Shown here piece by piece: positions 9,378-17,866 of a stretch of 64,000 nt of DNA. Every line of letters begins with the position of its first letter. Position 1 is the first letter of the stretch. The position numbers and the translations under genes are program-made. Source of the stretch: Chroogloeocystis siderophila 5.2 s.c.1 (GTDB taxonomy: Bacteria > Cyanobacteriota > Cyanobacteriia > Cyanobacteriales > Chroococcidiopsidaceae); NCBI RefSeq assembly GCF_001904655.1, contig NZ_MRCC01000001.1, forward strand, positions 310,001-374,000, read 5' to 3'. The notes below the pieces were generated by a model. The model was not told where the DNA came from. It saw only the letters and a list, made by a program, of their open reading frames with translations, and made no database searches.

Positions 9378-10006
9378 TATTGCCTCCAATCGCGTTGTAT
9401 TTCTGCTGCTACTCGGCGGTAATCTGCTGCTGCTTCGCGAGCGTTTTTCCCTTTTAGTTGAGTGATTGGTAATCCTTCGAGTGCGGCTCTTTCGTGAGCT
9501 TTGTAAATTCGGATAAATGTTTTACAAACAGGAATACCTAATTTTATAAGTGTATTTTGTGCTTCTAAAGCTTCTCCTGTACTTCTAACATCAACTTTGG
9601 TTAACAATACGCGATGGGGAATTCCTGCGGGTTTGACGGTTGCTTTGACGACTTCAATCAAGGCTGATAAATCCATTGGCGCGCAAGGTGTTGGTAAAAC
9701 CATATAATCCGCGATCGCAATTACCGCTTTCAACGCGTCTGAACGTAGGGCTGGCGCTGTATCTACTATAACGAAATCGTACCCCTCAACTTTTCGCAAT
9801 CGCCCCAATAGTTTGGGATCTGTTTCTTGTGCAACATCAAAGGGCATCTTACCGCGTGTCGCCCACCAAGAACAACTCCCTTGGCTATCTGCATCTACTG
9901 TTAAAACTTCGTATCGCTCAGAAAAGATCGCGGATAATCCCATTGCCGTCGTCGTTTTTCCTACTCCACCTTTTCCATTCGATACAACAATAATCTTCGG
10001 GGGCAT
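9377..10006 (-). CDS. ParA-type ATPase, McdA-like
   Basis: 209 residues with a deviant Walker A motif NGKGGVGKTTTA (residues 10-21), the Walker A' segment VLTVDADSQGSCSWWA, and Walker B DFVIVDTAPAL. The protein is compact, with no N-terminal DNA-binding domain, as in MinD/ParA proteins that position cargo on the nucleoid. It is translationally coupled (TAATG overlap) to a coiled-coil protein with a C-terminal Trp, the arrangement of the carboxysome-positioning pair McdA-McdB. It retains the signature Lys of classical ParA. Alternatively it could position another cargo such as chromosome or plasmid DNA; no parS-like repeats are seen nearby. Confidence 0.7.
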   Translation of the reverse strand: MPPKIIVVSNGKGGVGKTTTAMGLSAIFSERYEVLTVDADSQGSCSWWATRGKMPFDVAQETDPKLLGRLRKVEGYDFVIVDTAPALRSDALKAVIAIADYMVLPTPCAPMDLSALIEVVKATVKPAGIPHRVLLTKVDVRSTGEALEAQNTLIKLGIPVCKTFIRIYKAHERAALEGLPITQLKGKNAREAAADYRRVAAEIQRDWRQ

Positions 10007-10338
10007 GACCTTAATAATATAGGGGTTAAGGATAAAATTTTGTTGAGATTAGCGTGTTGAGTTCTGATATTTGCAAAACTATTTAGTTATCAAATTCATA
10101 ATTTTTGCTGATTTTCATAGCTTCTCAGTGCGATCGCCACTTTCCTATACCACAATACATCAATTTTTTACTCTACAGGTCATTGTCACATTTACCAAGA
10201 CAAAACTGAGGGTACGATCACCAATACTCTTATAATTTCTGCGTAAGAAGAATTTGCGGCAATTTGTCAACATTTACGTCATAAAAAGTTAGCTTTGAAT
10301 ATCAAAGAATTATGTTCTTTATTTCTGCTCGTATTGAG
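10007..10338. other. intergenic, no gene seen
   Basis: 332 AT-rich bases between the start of the ParA gene and the end of glutaminase. It contains a GCGATCGC-type site near 10131 and presumably the ParA promoter. I see no RNA gene, repeat or conserved reading frame. Confidence 0.5.
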
Positions 10339-11367
10339 TCAACTAGAATGATGCAAAGCGCTATTATTGTCTTGCGCAAGGATTTCGAGAAACTTCGTAC
10401 ACCCCCGCAAAGAATCAAACAAATGCAAGCCATATTCTTGCGAGATATCTTCGCAAACTTTGATGCCACGAATACTATTACCGTTAGTATCTAGTAATGG
10501 TGAAAATACACCGATGCCTATTTGGTTGGGCACAATAACAATAATTCCTCCACTAACGCCACTTTTTGCAGGTAGACCAACTTTATACACCCATTCACCC
10601 GCAAAATTGTACATCCCACAGGTATACATCACGCTCAGGATATCTCTGACATAGCGTGCATCGACGGCGCGTTCCCCAGTTATCGGATTTATACCATTAT
10701 TTGCAAGCGTTGCTGCCATAACTGCTAAGTCATGACAATTGACCATAATCGAACACTGCTGAAAATAAAGATCGAGGGCTTCCTCGATGCGTTCGTCAAT
10801 CATGCCAAAATTAAGCATTAAATGTGCCATCCCTCGGTTGCGGTGTCCAGTGGTACGTTCTGACATGAAAACTGAGATATCCACAAAGATTTCACGACCG
10901 ATGTAGCGCTGAAACATATCAAGCATTCGGTTGAGGCGTTCAGTTGGTCCTGAACCCTTAATCAGACTTGTTGTCGCGATCGCACCAGCATTAACCATTG
11001 GGTTGTAAGGACGTTTTGAGCGTTCGTCGAGAATAATCGAATTAAACGCTTCTCCGGTGGGTTCTACACCGACCTTGGTTAAAACGTAATCGCGTCCGTG
11101 TTCTTCTAACGCCATTCCGTAGACAAAAACTTTGGAGATCGATTGAATCGTAAATAACTGATTGTAGTCTCCAACTTGATAAACTTGACCATCGACGGCG
11201 ATCACGCAAATGCTAAATAAATCAGGGTCTACTTTCGCAAGTTCGGGGATATAGCTTGCGACTGCACCCTCGCGGAGGTGTTTGTATTTAAGGTACAAGC
11301 CTTCTAGGTATTCTTGAAAAGCGTGTGAGTGAGAGAAAGAGCGATCGCATTGTATCTCGTCTACCAT
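10339..11367 (-). CDS. glsA: glutaminase A
   Basis: 342 residues covering a full serine-dependent glutaminase, which hydrolyses glutamine to glutamate and ammonia. Motifs seen: the nucleophile in [13 protein letters not shown] (SxxK, about 81-84), [15 protein letters not shown] (substrate-binding Asn), [27 protein letters not shown] and the closing [16 protein letters not shown]. An N-terminal extension of about 20 residues is present relative to the shorter bacterial enzyme. It is a stand-alone gene. A terminator pointing the same way lies about 100 bases upstream of its start and separates it from the RTX remnant. Confidence 0.93.
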   Translation of the reverse strand: MVDEIQCDRSFSHSHAFQEYLEGLYLKYKHLREGAVASYIPELAKVDPDLFSICVIAVDGQVYQVGDYNQLFTIQSISKVFVYGMALEEHGRDYVLTKVGVEPTGEAFNSIILDERSKRPYNPMVNAGAIATTSLIKGSGPTERLNRMLDMFQRYIGREIFVDISVFMSERTTGHRNRGMAHLMLNFGMIDERIEEALDLYFQQCSIMVNCHDLAVMAATLANNGINPITGERAVDARYVRDILSVMYTCGMYNFAGEWVYKVGLPAKSGVSGGIIVIVPNQIGIGVFSPLLDTNGNSIRGIKVCEDISQEYGLHLFDSLRGCTKFLEILAQDNNSALHHSS

Positions 11368-11470
11368 AAATAAAATAATAGTAGAGGTCAGGGGTCAGCG
11401 TTACAAGGTGGGTTAGAACAATAGTTTTAAGACTTTATAATGTCATAATCATCTTGAGCATTGCTATAAA

Positions 11471-11495
11471 TAAAAAAAGTCCATCTTGTGGACTT
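11471..11495 (-). terminator. Rho-independent terminator
   Basis: On the minus strand, a 7-bp stem (AAGTCCA / TGGACTT, loop CAAGA) is followed directly by a run of seven T. This is a textbook intrinsic terminator for transcription coming from the RTX/FG-GAP locus at 11.5-12.2 kb. It suggests that the decayed gene was once a normal transcription unit. Confidence 0.75.
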
Positions 11496-11534
11496 ATGAT
11501 GAACTTATATTTTGAAAAACCTGCTTTTGTTTAG

Positions 11535-12177
11535 CTAGCTAATTGTTTGCGTAATATCTGTATCTACGAGTAGCGTTGCTGCACCAGAAGTGTAACGATT
11601 GTACAGATTATTATCTAATGGAGTTGTGCCACCACTAATCCAGCCTTACAGTGTGGAAGTGATGCGATCGCCTACATTTCCTTTTTTAGTAAGATGAACT
11701 CTGAACAGGAGCATAACCAGGAGCGCCGACAATAATATCGTCAAACCCATTGCCGTTGACATCCCATGCACTACTTACGGAAAAGCCTGATCCGTCGTTA
11801 GAGTCGATACCCTTGAGCACAAATCCATTACTACCATTAAGGTCAGATACACTGAAGTCGTCATCCGTAAACCTGAGATAGGTGCCAGTTAAACTTAATG
11901 CTTGTGTAGAACCCTGGATAATTGGTACAAGTTCATCAGCTTCGCCTCCTTTGTTTCGGAAGACTGCTGTTCCTGCGGGGATTCCACCTGTTGAAGCTGT
12001 TAAAAAGTAGTCTGAACGTTTGCCGCTAAGTCGAATGAGATCCTTGTCAGGATTAAAGAAAGACTGTTGTCGTAGTTCCTGATACAAATAAGTCTCTACC
12101 ACTACCACCTGTGAGTCTATCCTTCTCGCCTTTACCGCCATCGCTACCAATCAATGTATCATCGCCTTTATCACCAC
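11535..12177 (-). pseudogene. RTX/FG-GAP calcium-binding protein, C-terminal remnant
   Basis: Read on the minus strand from the edge of the IS remnant, one frame gives RTX repeats (GDKGDDTLIGSDGG, DRLTGGSGRDLFV). A frameshift near 12060 leads into DKDLIRLSGKRSDYFLTASTGGIPAGTAVF and an FG-GAP-like unit (DVNGNGFDDIIVGAPG). Then comes another frameshift after a stop at 11686, a TAA inside the next segment, and the tail SGGTTPLDNNLYNRYTSGAATLL up to TAG at 11535-11537. The 5' part is missing and is replaced by the IS1-family remnant. Intact relatives are large secreted type I substrates. It is most likely a gene cut by the insertion and then decayed. Confidence 0.75.
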
Positions 12178-12668
12178 GGCGTTGCTGAAAGGATAATGAA
12201 TTAAGCTGGCAGAGGAACCGTCCAATACCTCAAATAGTGCAGTAATAAGCGGAGTGAACACAACACGAGTCATATAAATTTTGCTCACAATCTGATCTCC
12301 AGGTTCGATGAACATCGGGTACACCTTCCACCCATCGGTGACGTAAAAGAAACAGTGCCAGCATTTGACAATGAGCCACAACCGCTTGAAGGTTGCTGCA
12401 CTACGGTCGCCGATTACCCACGCCAAAATTCCAGCTTGCAAGGGAATTGACGGCTGTCCAAATCCAGAGTGGCGTTGCGCTTGCTGCCGACAAAGGTTTG
12501 CACTTCATCTAGAGCGGTTATCTCTGGGATTTCTTCAGACTTTGGAGCATCTTTCATTTGATGTCCAGCCTCTCGAATCCAATGCATGACAGTGGTATGG
12601 TGAATCTCCGTGACTCGTTCGATGCCACGCAGTCCCATCCCTGCAACAAAGTATCCATCCAAAGTTGC
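12178..12668 (-). mobile_element. IS1-family insertion sequence remnant
   Basis: The transposase fragments at 12201-12662 and a terminal sequence GGCGTTGCTGAAAGGATAA starting at 12178 identify one end of an IS1-family element. The other terminal repeat and the first part of the transposase, which includes the zinc-ribbon region, are missing. The remnant ends about 60 bases before the tRNA-Val gene at 12726. The target-site duplication cannot be seen because the left end is gone. It abuts the truncated RTX gene, so insertion there is the likely cause of that truncation. Confidence 0.75.
12201..12662 (-). pseudogene. IS1-family transposase, truncated and frameshifted
   Basis: Three pieces of one transposase are readable on the minus strand: GMGLRGIERVTEIHHTTV through TALDEVQTFVGSKRN (InsA-type helix-turn-helix and start of the catalytic region), then LQAGILAWVIGDRSAATF and FFYVTDGWKVYP (DDE core) in another frame, then LRLLLHYLRYWTVPLPA and a TAA at 12201-12203. 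A frameshift near 12440 joins the first two. About 30 residues are deleted between MTRV and LRLL, including the expected EGENTRLRHYLARL region. The N-terminal zinc-ribbon part is absent. It cannot be active. Confidence 0.8.
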
Positions 12669-12725
12669 CGCCGCAGTTGATTATTTGCGATCGCTCAACT
12701 CTAATGATTAAGCCTTTGTATACCA

Positions 12726-12797
12726 TGGGCGATACTGGATTTGAACCAGTGACTTCTTCCGTGTGAAGGAAGCACACTACCACTGTGTTAATCGCCC
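12726..12797 (-). tRNA. tRNA-Val (CAC)
   Basis: 72 nt. The acceptor stem GGGCGAT/ATCGCCC pairs perfectly, the D stem is ACAC/GTGT, the anticodon arm is CTTCC-TTCACAC-GGAAG with anticodon CAC, and the T arm is ACTGG-TTCAAAT-CCAGT; the discriminator is A. The CCA end is not encoded. It decodes GUG. The IS1-family remnant lies just downstream of its 3' end. Confidence 0.93.
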
Positions 12798-12887
12798 AGG
12801 AAAATCTTAAGGTAACACACAAACGAGTTCATTCACAAACGCGTAACAAGAGTAAACTGTTGGTCTAACATGCAGGAGCTCCAGTTG

Positions 12888-13619
12888 CTAATCTCCCTGC
12901 GGATACTCATCCCATAAAGTCGTGATTTCGCGAAGACTTTGATGATTGCCATCACCTAAAATCAGATGGTCGAGTAAGGGAACGTCTAAAAACTGCGCAC
13001 CCGCTAAAAGTTGTCGCGTTAATTCGATATCTTGCGGACTCGGCTCTAGATTACCAGAAGGATGATTGTGAGCAACAATAACTCTTGTTGCACCTTGGCG
13101 AATCACTTCACGAAAAATTTCGCGGGGAGAAGCTAACGTTTCGGTTGCTGTACCAATTGTAATCACCTGCGTGCCAATCAGGCGATTTTTAACATCTAAA
13201 AGCAACACCGCAAATCGCTCTTGCGCCTGCCACATTAAGTCTTGGCTTAACGATGCAGCGGCGGCAGATGGGCTATCAATGACTGTACGCTCTAGCGGAC
13301 GCGATTGAAACGCTCGTTTACCAAGTTCAACCGCGGCAATAATTGTCGCTGCCTTAGCTGCTTTAATACCGTGAATTTGCATCAGTTCTTGAGGTGTAAT
13401 CTCTCGAAGAACAGCTAAAGGATCGCGCTGATTTTTGCCTAGTTCTTGTAAGATAAACTGCCCTAAACCTACCGCTGAAAGTTTTCCCTGTCCTTGACCT
13501 GTGCCTAGTAGAATTGCAATTAATTCGGCGGTGGCAAGATTTTTCGCACCATGCGTTAACAATCGTTCGCGAGGTCTTTCAGTCGTGGGTAAATCTGCAA
13601 TCCTTAAACAGTAGGTCAT
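12888..13619 (-). CDS. radC: RadC family JAB/MPN domain protein
   Basis: 243 residues. The N-terminal half has a helix-hairpin-helix-like segment ([25 protein letters not shown], about 92-116). The C-terminal half is a JAB1/MPN metalloprotease-like domain with [19 protein letters not shown] (HxH...S..D metal-binding motif, about 184-202). RadC was named for a supposed repair role that has since been questioned; its real function is unclear. It stands alone, about 90 bases beyond the 5' side of the tRNA-Val gene. Confidence 0.92.
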   Translation of the reverse strand: MTYCLRIADLPTTERPRERLLTHGAKNLATAELIAILLGTGQGQGKLSAVGLGQFILQELGKNQRDPLAVLREITPQELMQIHGIKAAKAATIIAAVELGKRAFQSRPLERTVIDSPSAAAASLSQDLMWQAQERFAVLLLDVKNRLIGTQVITIGTATETLASPREIFREVIRQGATRVIVAHNHPSGNLEPSPQDIELTRQLLAGAQFLDVPLLDHLILGDGNHQSLREITTLWDEYPQGD

Positions 13620-13766
13620 GACAATTGGGCAATACTCAGTACTTACAGTGAGACTACCTTTAGTTATGCCCTTTTTTGTCTAAAAAGTTACATTCAAATT
13701 AAAAATACTTCATTAAATAAGGGTGAATAGAAGAGTAAAGAACTCTCTTGCAATGAACCTTGTTGC

Positions 13767-14723
13767 TCAAATAGTTATTGACTGGTATACTTGTGTCGCT
13801 TTTAACATATGATAAGTAATTAGCAGTTGCGTCATTGCCAGCGGATAACTTTGAATTGTCTCTCCAGTAGTACCAGCAACTTTACCGAGTTCAGGGTTAC
13901 TTTCACGACTGCAAAAGTGTGATAGATGTGGCGGCATATCGTTACAGATAATCTTTTCTAGTTCATCTACTTGTTCAGATGTTGCATGACCATCAACTTC
14001 TAAGACATCTACTGGCTTATTCATATCGCGATCCAAATCTAAACGAATTGCCGGATGCGGATGGCTGCTGATAATATCCAAAATTTGGGTAAAATCTGGA
14101 TGTGGAATAGTTGGACGCAGGACTAAGCGAACATTTAAGTGACCGTTACCTTGGTCGGAACCATCGCTTGGAGGATAAAAACTGACAACGACATCTGCCC
14201 ACTGGCGCTGAGGACGAATGAATTGTTCAGAATCAGGTTCGCGCTTTTCGAGTTCTGCTTTGACTTGTTCTGCTGTATATCCACGTTTTTGCGTATCGCG
14301 TTTAATCTTCCACTGCGCGCGTAGTGATTCGGGAGGCGCGAGGTAAACTTTGACATCAAATGAGTCTCTCGCACCACGCGTCGAATAGCCGAGAAGTCCT
14401 TCTACGATGACAAACTTACTGGGCTTAATGTATTGTGGTGGCTCAAAAGTCCCTGTTTTATGGCTATAAATTGGTTTGAGAATTGGTTGTCCTGTGCGCA
14501 GTAATGATAGGTGCTGCTGCATAATATCAAGATAGTTGCAGTCAGGATGTAGCGCTGTAATTCCAATCTCAGCGCGTTGACGGCGATCATAGCGATGATA
14601 GTCGTCTGTACAGATAACCGTAACATTCTCTGGACCAAGTACCTGAGCAATTCCCTTTGTTAAAGTAGTTTTACCAGCAGCACTGTCTCCAACAATGCCA
14701 AGCATAATCGGGCGATGACTCAT
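13767..14723 (-). CDS. phosphoribulokinase-like P-loop kinase
   Basis: 318 residues. Walker A is GIVGDSAAGKTTLTKGIAQ (residues 9-27). VICTDDYHRYDRRQRAEIGITALHP matches the substrate-binding loop of phosphoribulokinase/uridine kinase enzymes, followed by PIYSHKTGTFEPP and VIVEGLLGYSTRGARDSFDVKVYL. The family phosphorylates ribulose 5-phosphate in the Calvin cycle. The sequence differs from the standard cyanobacterial PRK (which begins with a GVAGDSGCGKST loop), so I read it as a PRK paralogue whose acceptor may differ. About 490 bases upstream contain no gene. Confidence 0.75.
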   Translation of the reverse strand: MSHRPIMLGIVGDSAAGKTTLTKGIAQVLGPENVTVICTDDYHRYDRRQRAEIGITALHPDCNYLDIMQQHLSLLRTGQPILKPIYSHKTGTFEPPQYIKPSKFVIVEGLLGYSTRGARDSFDVKVYLAPPESLRAQWKIKRDTQKRGYTAEQVKAELEKREPDSEQFIRPQRQWADVVVSFYPPSDGSDQGNGHLNVRLVLRPTIPHPDFTQILDIISSHPHPAIRLDLDRDMNKPVDVLEVDGHATSEQVDELEKIICNDMPPHLSHFCSRESNPELGKVAGTTGETIQSYPLAMTQLLITYHMLKATQVYQSITI

Positions 14724-15213
14724 GATTCCTCCAGGGCAAGCGCGCAGATACGGCTAGATGCGAAATTTTTATCATTCTAATGCAGTAATCGAGCGTAACT
14801 CAATACTACGACACTTACTTAATACGGGCTTTTACATATAAAGGTTGAACTTATTAATAATGACTGCATTTTTGTACTTAATTGTTTAAATATATAACAG
14901 ACACATCTACGTCACCAGCCTTTAAGACTTGTTTGACAAGGTTCTTGAGCAATTGACCCTGATATTTTCGGTTGGACTATGGGGAGATTGTCTTTTATAT
15001 AGCGCTGAAGCAAAGTAAGGTCTTTAACAGAGTTACTTTACAACGTAGAAGTGATAACTCTCGATTCAAAAAATATGAAAAAAATACCTAGAACTGCGCT
15101 TGTCTTTATCATTGTAATCAGTCTTAGCGGGAACCATCAACGGCAGCGATACGCCATACATCGAACAGTAAAGCTATGGCTATACTTTTACGAGCAGCAT
15201 AAAGTAATGGCAT
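14724..15213. other. intergenic, possible remnants only
   Basis: 490 bases between the PRK-like gene and the toxin pseudogene. A 61-codon frame (15051-15236) beginning MITLDSKNMKKIPRTALVFI has no recognisable family and overlaps the start of the toxin pseudogene, so I do not call it a gene. The rest is AT-rich with no convincing RNA or repeat. Confidence 0.4.
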
Positions 15214-15576
15214 ATGAAAAGATTTGCTTTTGTTAATGATGCAGCAGAAAGAGAGTACAAAGCTTTTCCTAAAGATGTTTAGTAAGATTTTGGAACTAGC
15301 TTAAGAGCAGTGCACAAAAATAAAAAAACGTTTCTACCAATAACACTTTTAAAAAGTATTGAGGCTGGTGTAATCGAACTAAAAATCAACGACGGCAGTT
15401 CTACTTTTAGTTGTGTATATATTGTTAAATACTTTGATAGTGTTTTTGTCCTACATTCTTTTGAAAAGACAACAAATGGCGTAGATAAGCAAGCAATGAA
15501 AAGCTTAGAACAACGATACAAAGAGTTGAAAGCTGAATTGGCAAAAATGGAAATGCAACTACTGCAACTTTACTAA
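15214..15576 (+). pseudogene. phage-derived Gp49-like/HigB-type toxin, double nonsense
   Basis: From the ATG at 15214 one frame reads MKRFAFVNDAAEREYKAFPKDV, then two adjacent stop codons TAG TAA (15280-15285), then DFGTSLRAVHKNKK and VFVLHSFEKTTNGVDKQAM to 15576. FAFVNDAAEREYKAFP, FVLHSFEKTT and the C-terminal KxLEQRYKELKAEL helix are the signature of the Gp49-like (HigB/RelE-fold) toxin family. Both stops are one C-to-T change from Gln codons. No antitoxin (XRE) gene follows; the next feature is a tRNA 70 bases on. The toxin is dead and its partner lost or elsewhere. Confidence 0.8.
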
Positions 15577-15646
15577 GACAAAGTCCAGTTAAGTCTATTT
15601 GCTTAATTGATGTCGTTTAGATATTATCAAACGGTTGAAGTTTCTA

Positions 15647-15719
<73 letters not shown>

Positions 15720-15810
15720 GTTTTGTACGCAAGTATTTATAGTAGCAAATCATCGCTAGAAAAGCTAGTATTTTTGAAAAATATTTTGCTGAGGATATTC
15801 ATTAAATTCA

Positions 15811-16374
15811 ATGCCCTCTGGTAGAACGCATGATCGCATTACTTTATGGGGCTTGCCCTTGATTGCGGGTCTGACTTTTTTTCAGGCTCACAGCGCTAGT
15901 TTGACACTCATTGTAGCTGGAGCTTATCTTTTTAGCGGCTTAATGTTTGGTCCAGATTTGGATCTGTACTCTAGACAGTACCAGCGTTGGGGCTACTTGC
16001 GGTGGATTTGGCGACCTTACCAAAAAGCCTTTCGCCATCGCTCAATCTTTTCGCACGGGTTACTCATTGGGACAACGCTGCGGGTGCTGTATTTAGGTAT
16101 TTGGTTGGCATTTTTGGGAATTTTTGTTCTGGGAGTGGCGCATTTGATTTGGGCAGTGGAATTAAGTTGGCAACAACTGGTTGCACAAAGTCGGCGATCG
16201 CTTGTGCAAAACGCGGCTGAATGGTTTTACTTGTTTCTCGGACTCGAATTAGGTGCAATGAGTCATTCTTTGAGTGATTGGAGTTGTTCTGCCTACAAGC
16301 GGTTACAACAAAATCGTGGCAAAATGAAGAAACGTAAAGCAACGCGCCCAATAAAACTCAAACGTCGTCGATAA
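15811..16374 (+). CDS. DUF2227 family putative metal-binding membrane protein
   Basis: 187 residues. It begins MPSGRTHDRITLWGLP and has the family blocks GPDLDLYSRQYQRWGYLRWIWRPYQ (about 49-73) and HRSIFSHGLLIG, with conserved His and Asp residues suited to metal binding. Membrane segments lie at about 12-45 and 88-113. The C-terminus is very basic (KMKKRKATRPIKLKRRR). DUF2227 proteins are common in cyanobacteria and have no proven function. mazG begins nine bases after its stop, so the two are probably co-transcribed with the DUF2141 gene. Confidence 0.85.
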   Translation: MPSGRTHDRITLWGLPLIAGLTFFQAHSASLTLIVAGAYLFSGLMFGPDLDLYSRQYQRWGYLRWIWRPYQKAFRHRSIFSHGLLIGTTLRVLYLGIWLAFLGIFVLGVAHLIWAVELSWQQLVAQSRRSLVQNAAEWFYLFLGLELGAMSHSLSDWSCSAYKRLQQNRGKMKKRKATRPIKLKRRR

Positions 16375-16383
16375 CGTTTTCGG

Positions 16384-17244
16384 ATGACTCACCCGCAAAG
16401 ATCAAATCAACCGCAAGCTACGCACGAAACTTTGGTAGCAATGCAAGAACTTATTGATGTCGTAGCAAAACTGCGATCCCCTGATGGTGGTTGTCCGTGG
16501 GATTTAGCCCAAACACCAGAAACATTGATTCCCTATATCATTGAAGAAGCCTACGAAGTCGTAGATGCGATTCGCACTCAAGATCGAGAAGCGATCGCGG
16601 AAGAATTAGGAGATTTACTCTTACAAGTTGTATTGCAAGCACAAATCGCCTCAGAATTTGGTCATTTTAGCCTCAAAGAGGTGGCGCAAGGAATTACTCA
16701 AAAACTGATTCGCCGTCATCCTCATGTTTTTGGAGATGTTAGTGTTCAAAACGTCGATGAAGTGCGGCAAAATTGGGAACAAATCAAAGCAGCAGAAAAA
16801 GGCACATCACCGACAGATACGCAAAAATTGAGTCATAAACTCAGTCGCTACGCGCGATCGCTTCCACCACTTTTAGCAGGAATGAAAATTTCCCAAAAAG
16901 CTGCGGCGGCGGGATTTGAGTGGGAAAATATCGCAGGAGTATGGGCAAAATATCACGAAGAACTTGCCGAATTTCAAGAAGCGATCGCCCATAAATCAAT
17001 AGAAGAACAACAAGCCGAACTCGGTGACTTATTATTTGTGATTATTAATTTGGCGCGATGGTATCAACTCGATCCTGATGCAGCGTTGCAAGGAACGAAT
17101 CAAAGATTTGTTCAACGTATCATCCAAATGGAAACTTTTGCCGAGCGTCCTTTGTCGGAGTATACGCTGGAAGAATTAGAAAATTTATGGCAACAAGCTA
17201 AAGCCAAATTAGCTAACATCCAGCCTTCTGAGGATACGGTTTAG
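16384..17244 (+). CDS. mazG: nucleoside triphosphate pyrophosphohydrolase MazG
   Basis: 286 residues with two MazG domains. The first contains LRSPDGGCPWDLAQTPETLIPYIIEEAYEVVDAI and EELGDLLLQVVLQAQIA (ExxE and ExxD metal-binding motifs, about 56-84). The second, from about 170, has EELAEFQEA and ELGDLLFVIINLARW. MazG hydrolyses NTPs to NMP and pyrophosphate, removing abnormal nucleotides and modulating stress responses. It sits in a tight three-gene group between DUF2227 (9 bases) and DUF2141 (12 bases). Confidence 0.95.
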   Translation: MTHPQRSNQPQATHETLVAMQELIDVVAKLRSPDGGCPWDLAQTPETLIPYIIEEAYEVVDAIRTQDREAIAEELGDLLLQVVLQAQIASEFGHFSLKEVAQGITQKLIRRHPHVFGDVSVQNVDEVRQNWEQIKAAEKGTSPTDTQKLSHKLSRYARSLPPLLAGMKISQKAAAAGFEWENIAGVWAKYHEELAEFQEAIAHKSIEEQQAELGDLLFVIINLARWYQLDPDAALQGTNQRFVQRIIQMETFAERPLSEYTLEELENLWQQAKAKLANIQPSEDTV

Positions 17245-17256
17245 TTTTTATATCTT

Positions 17257-17706
17257 ATGGTAAAAATATTGCAAGTTTTCAGCTTGGCGATCGCGACTGC
17301 TACAAGTTTGATTGCAAGTACAGCCTTAGCCCAACCAAATCACAAATTGACTGTAGTTGTAGATAGAATTGCCCGTCCTAGAGGTCAAGTTTGCTTTAGA
17401 CTTTATGATAAAGATAAAGGTTTCCCGCAAAGTGATGCTGGTGTGATTCAAAGTGGTTGCACGAAGGCGCAAGGATTTTCAGTTGTAGCAGAATTTCACG
17501 GATTACAATCTGGAACGTATGCAGTGACAGTATTTCATGATGAGAATAATGACCAAAAACTGAATACAAATTTCTTAGGTATTCCCAGAGAAGGTTTTGC
17601 AATTTCTAATAATCCACCCGTAAAAATTGGTGCGCCAAAGTTTAATAATGCTAGTTTCAGTGTTGAGGGAGATACAACGATTAGAGTCAATATGCGATAT
17701 TTATAA
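17257..17706 (+). CDS. secreted DUF2141 protein
   Basis: 149 residues with a Sec signal peptide: MVKILQVF, a hydrophobic core, then TALAQP as the cleavage region near residue 26. The mature part shows the DUF2141 pattern: RGQVCFRLYDKDKGFP, GLQSGTYAVTVFHDENNDQKLNTNFLGIPREGFA. The FHDENNDQKLDTN-type block is the family hallmark and could bind calcium. Two Cys residues (about 47 and 68) may form a disulfide. Probably periplasmic or outer-membrane associated; function unknown. Confidence 0.88.
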   Translation: MVKILQVFSLAIATATSLIASTALAQPNHKLTVVVDRIARPRGQVCFRLYDKDKGFPQSDAGVIQSGCTKAQGFSVVAEFHGLQSGTYAVTVFHDENNDQKLNTNFLGIPREGFAISNNPPVKIGAPKFNNASFSVEGDTTIRVNMRYL

Positions 17707-17866
17707 AAATTGAGGTAGGGAAGCGATCGCACTACAAAACAACAAAAGCAGTTCTTAACTAGCTTCTTTATACTATTTTTTTACACAGTTTTAACTCATT
17801 CAGTGCATAAAACAATCAGTTTAAATATAATCAATTCTCCGTTTGATAGAAACCTCAACTTTATTG

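Noticed and set aside
12535-12822. 95-codon minus-strand frame through the tRNA
   Set aside because: It reads across the tRNA-Val gene and the IS remnant, so it cannot be a normal protein gene.
15051-15236. 61-codon frame before the toxin pseudogene
   Set aside because: It overlaps the start of the Gp49-like frame, and has no recognisable domain; may be a remnant but cannot be shown.
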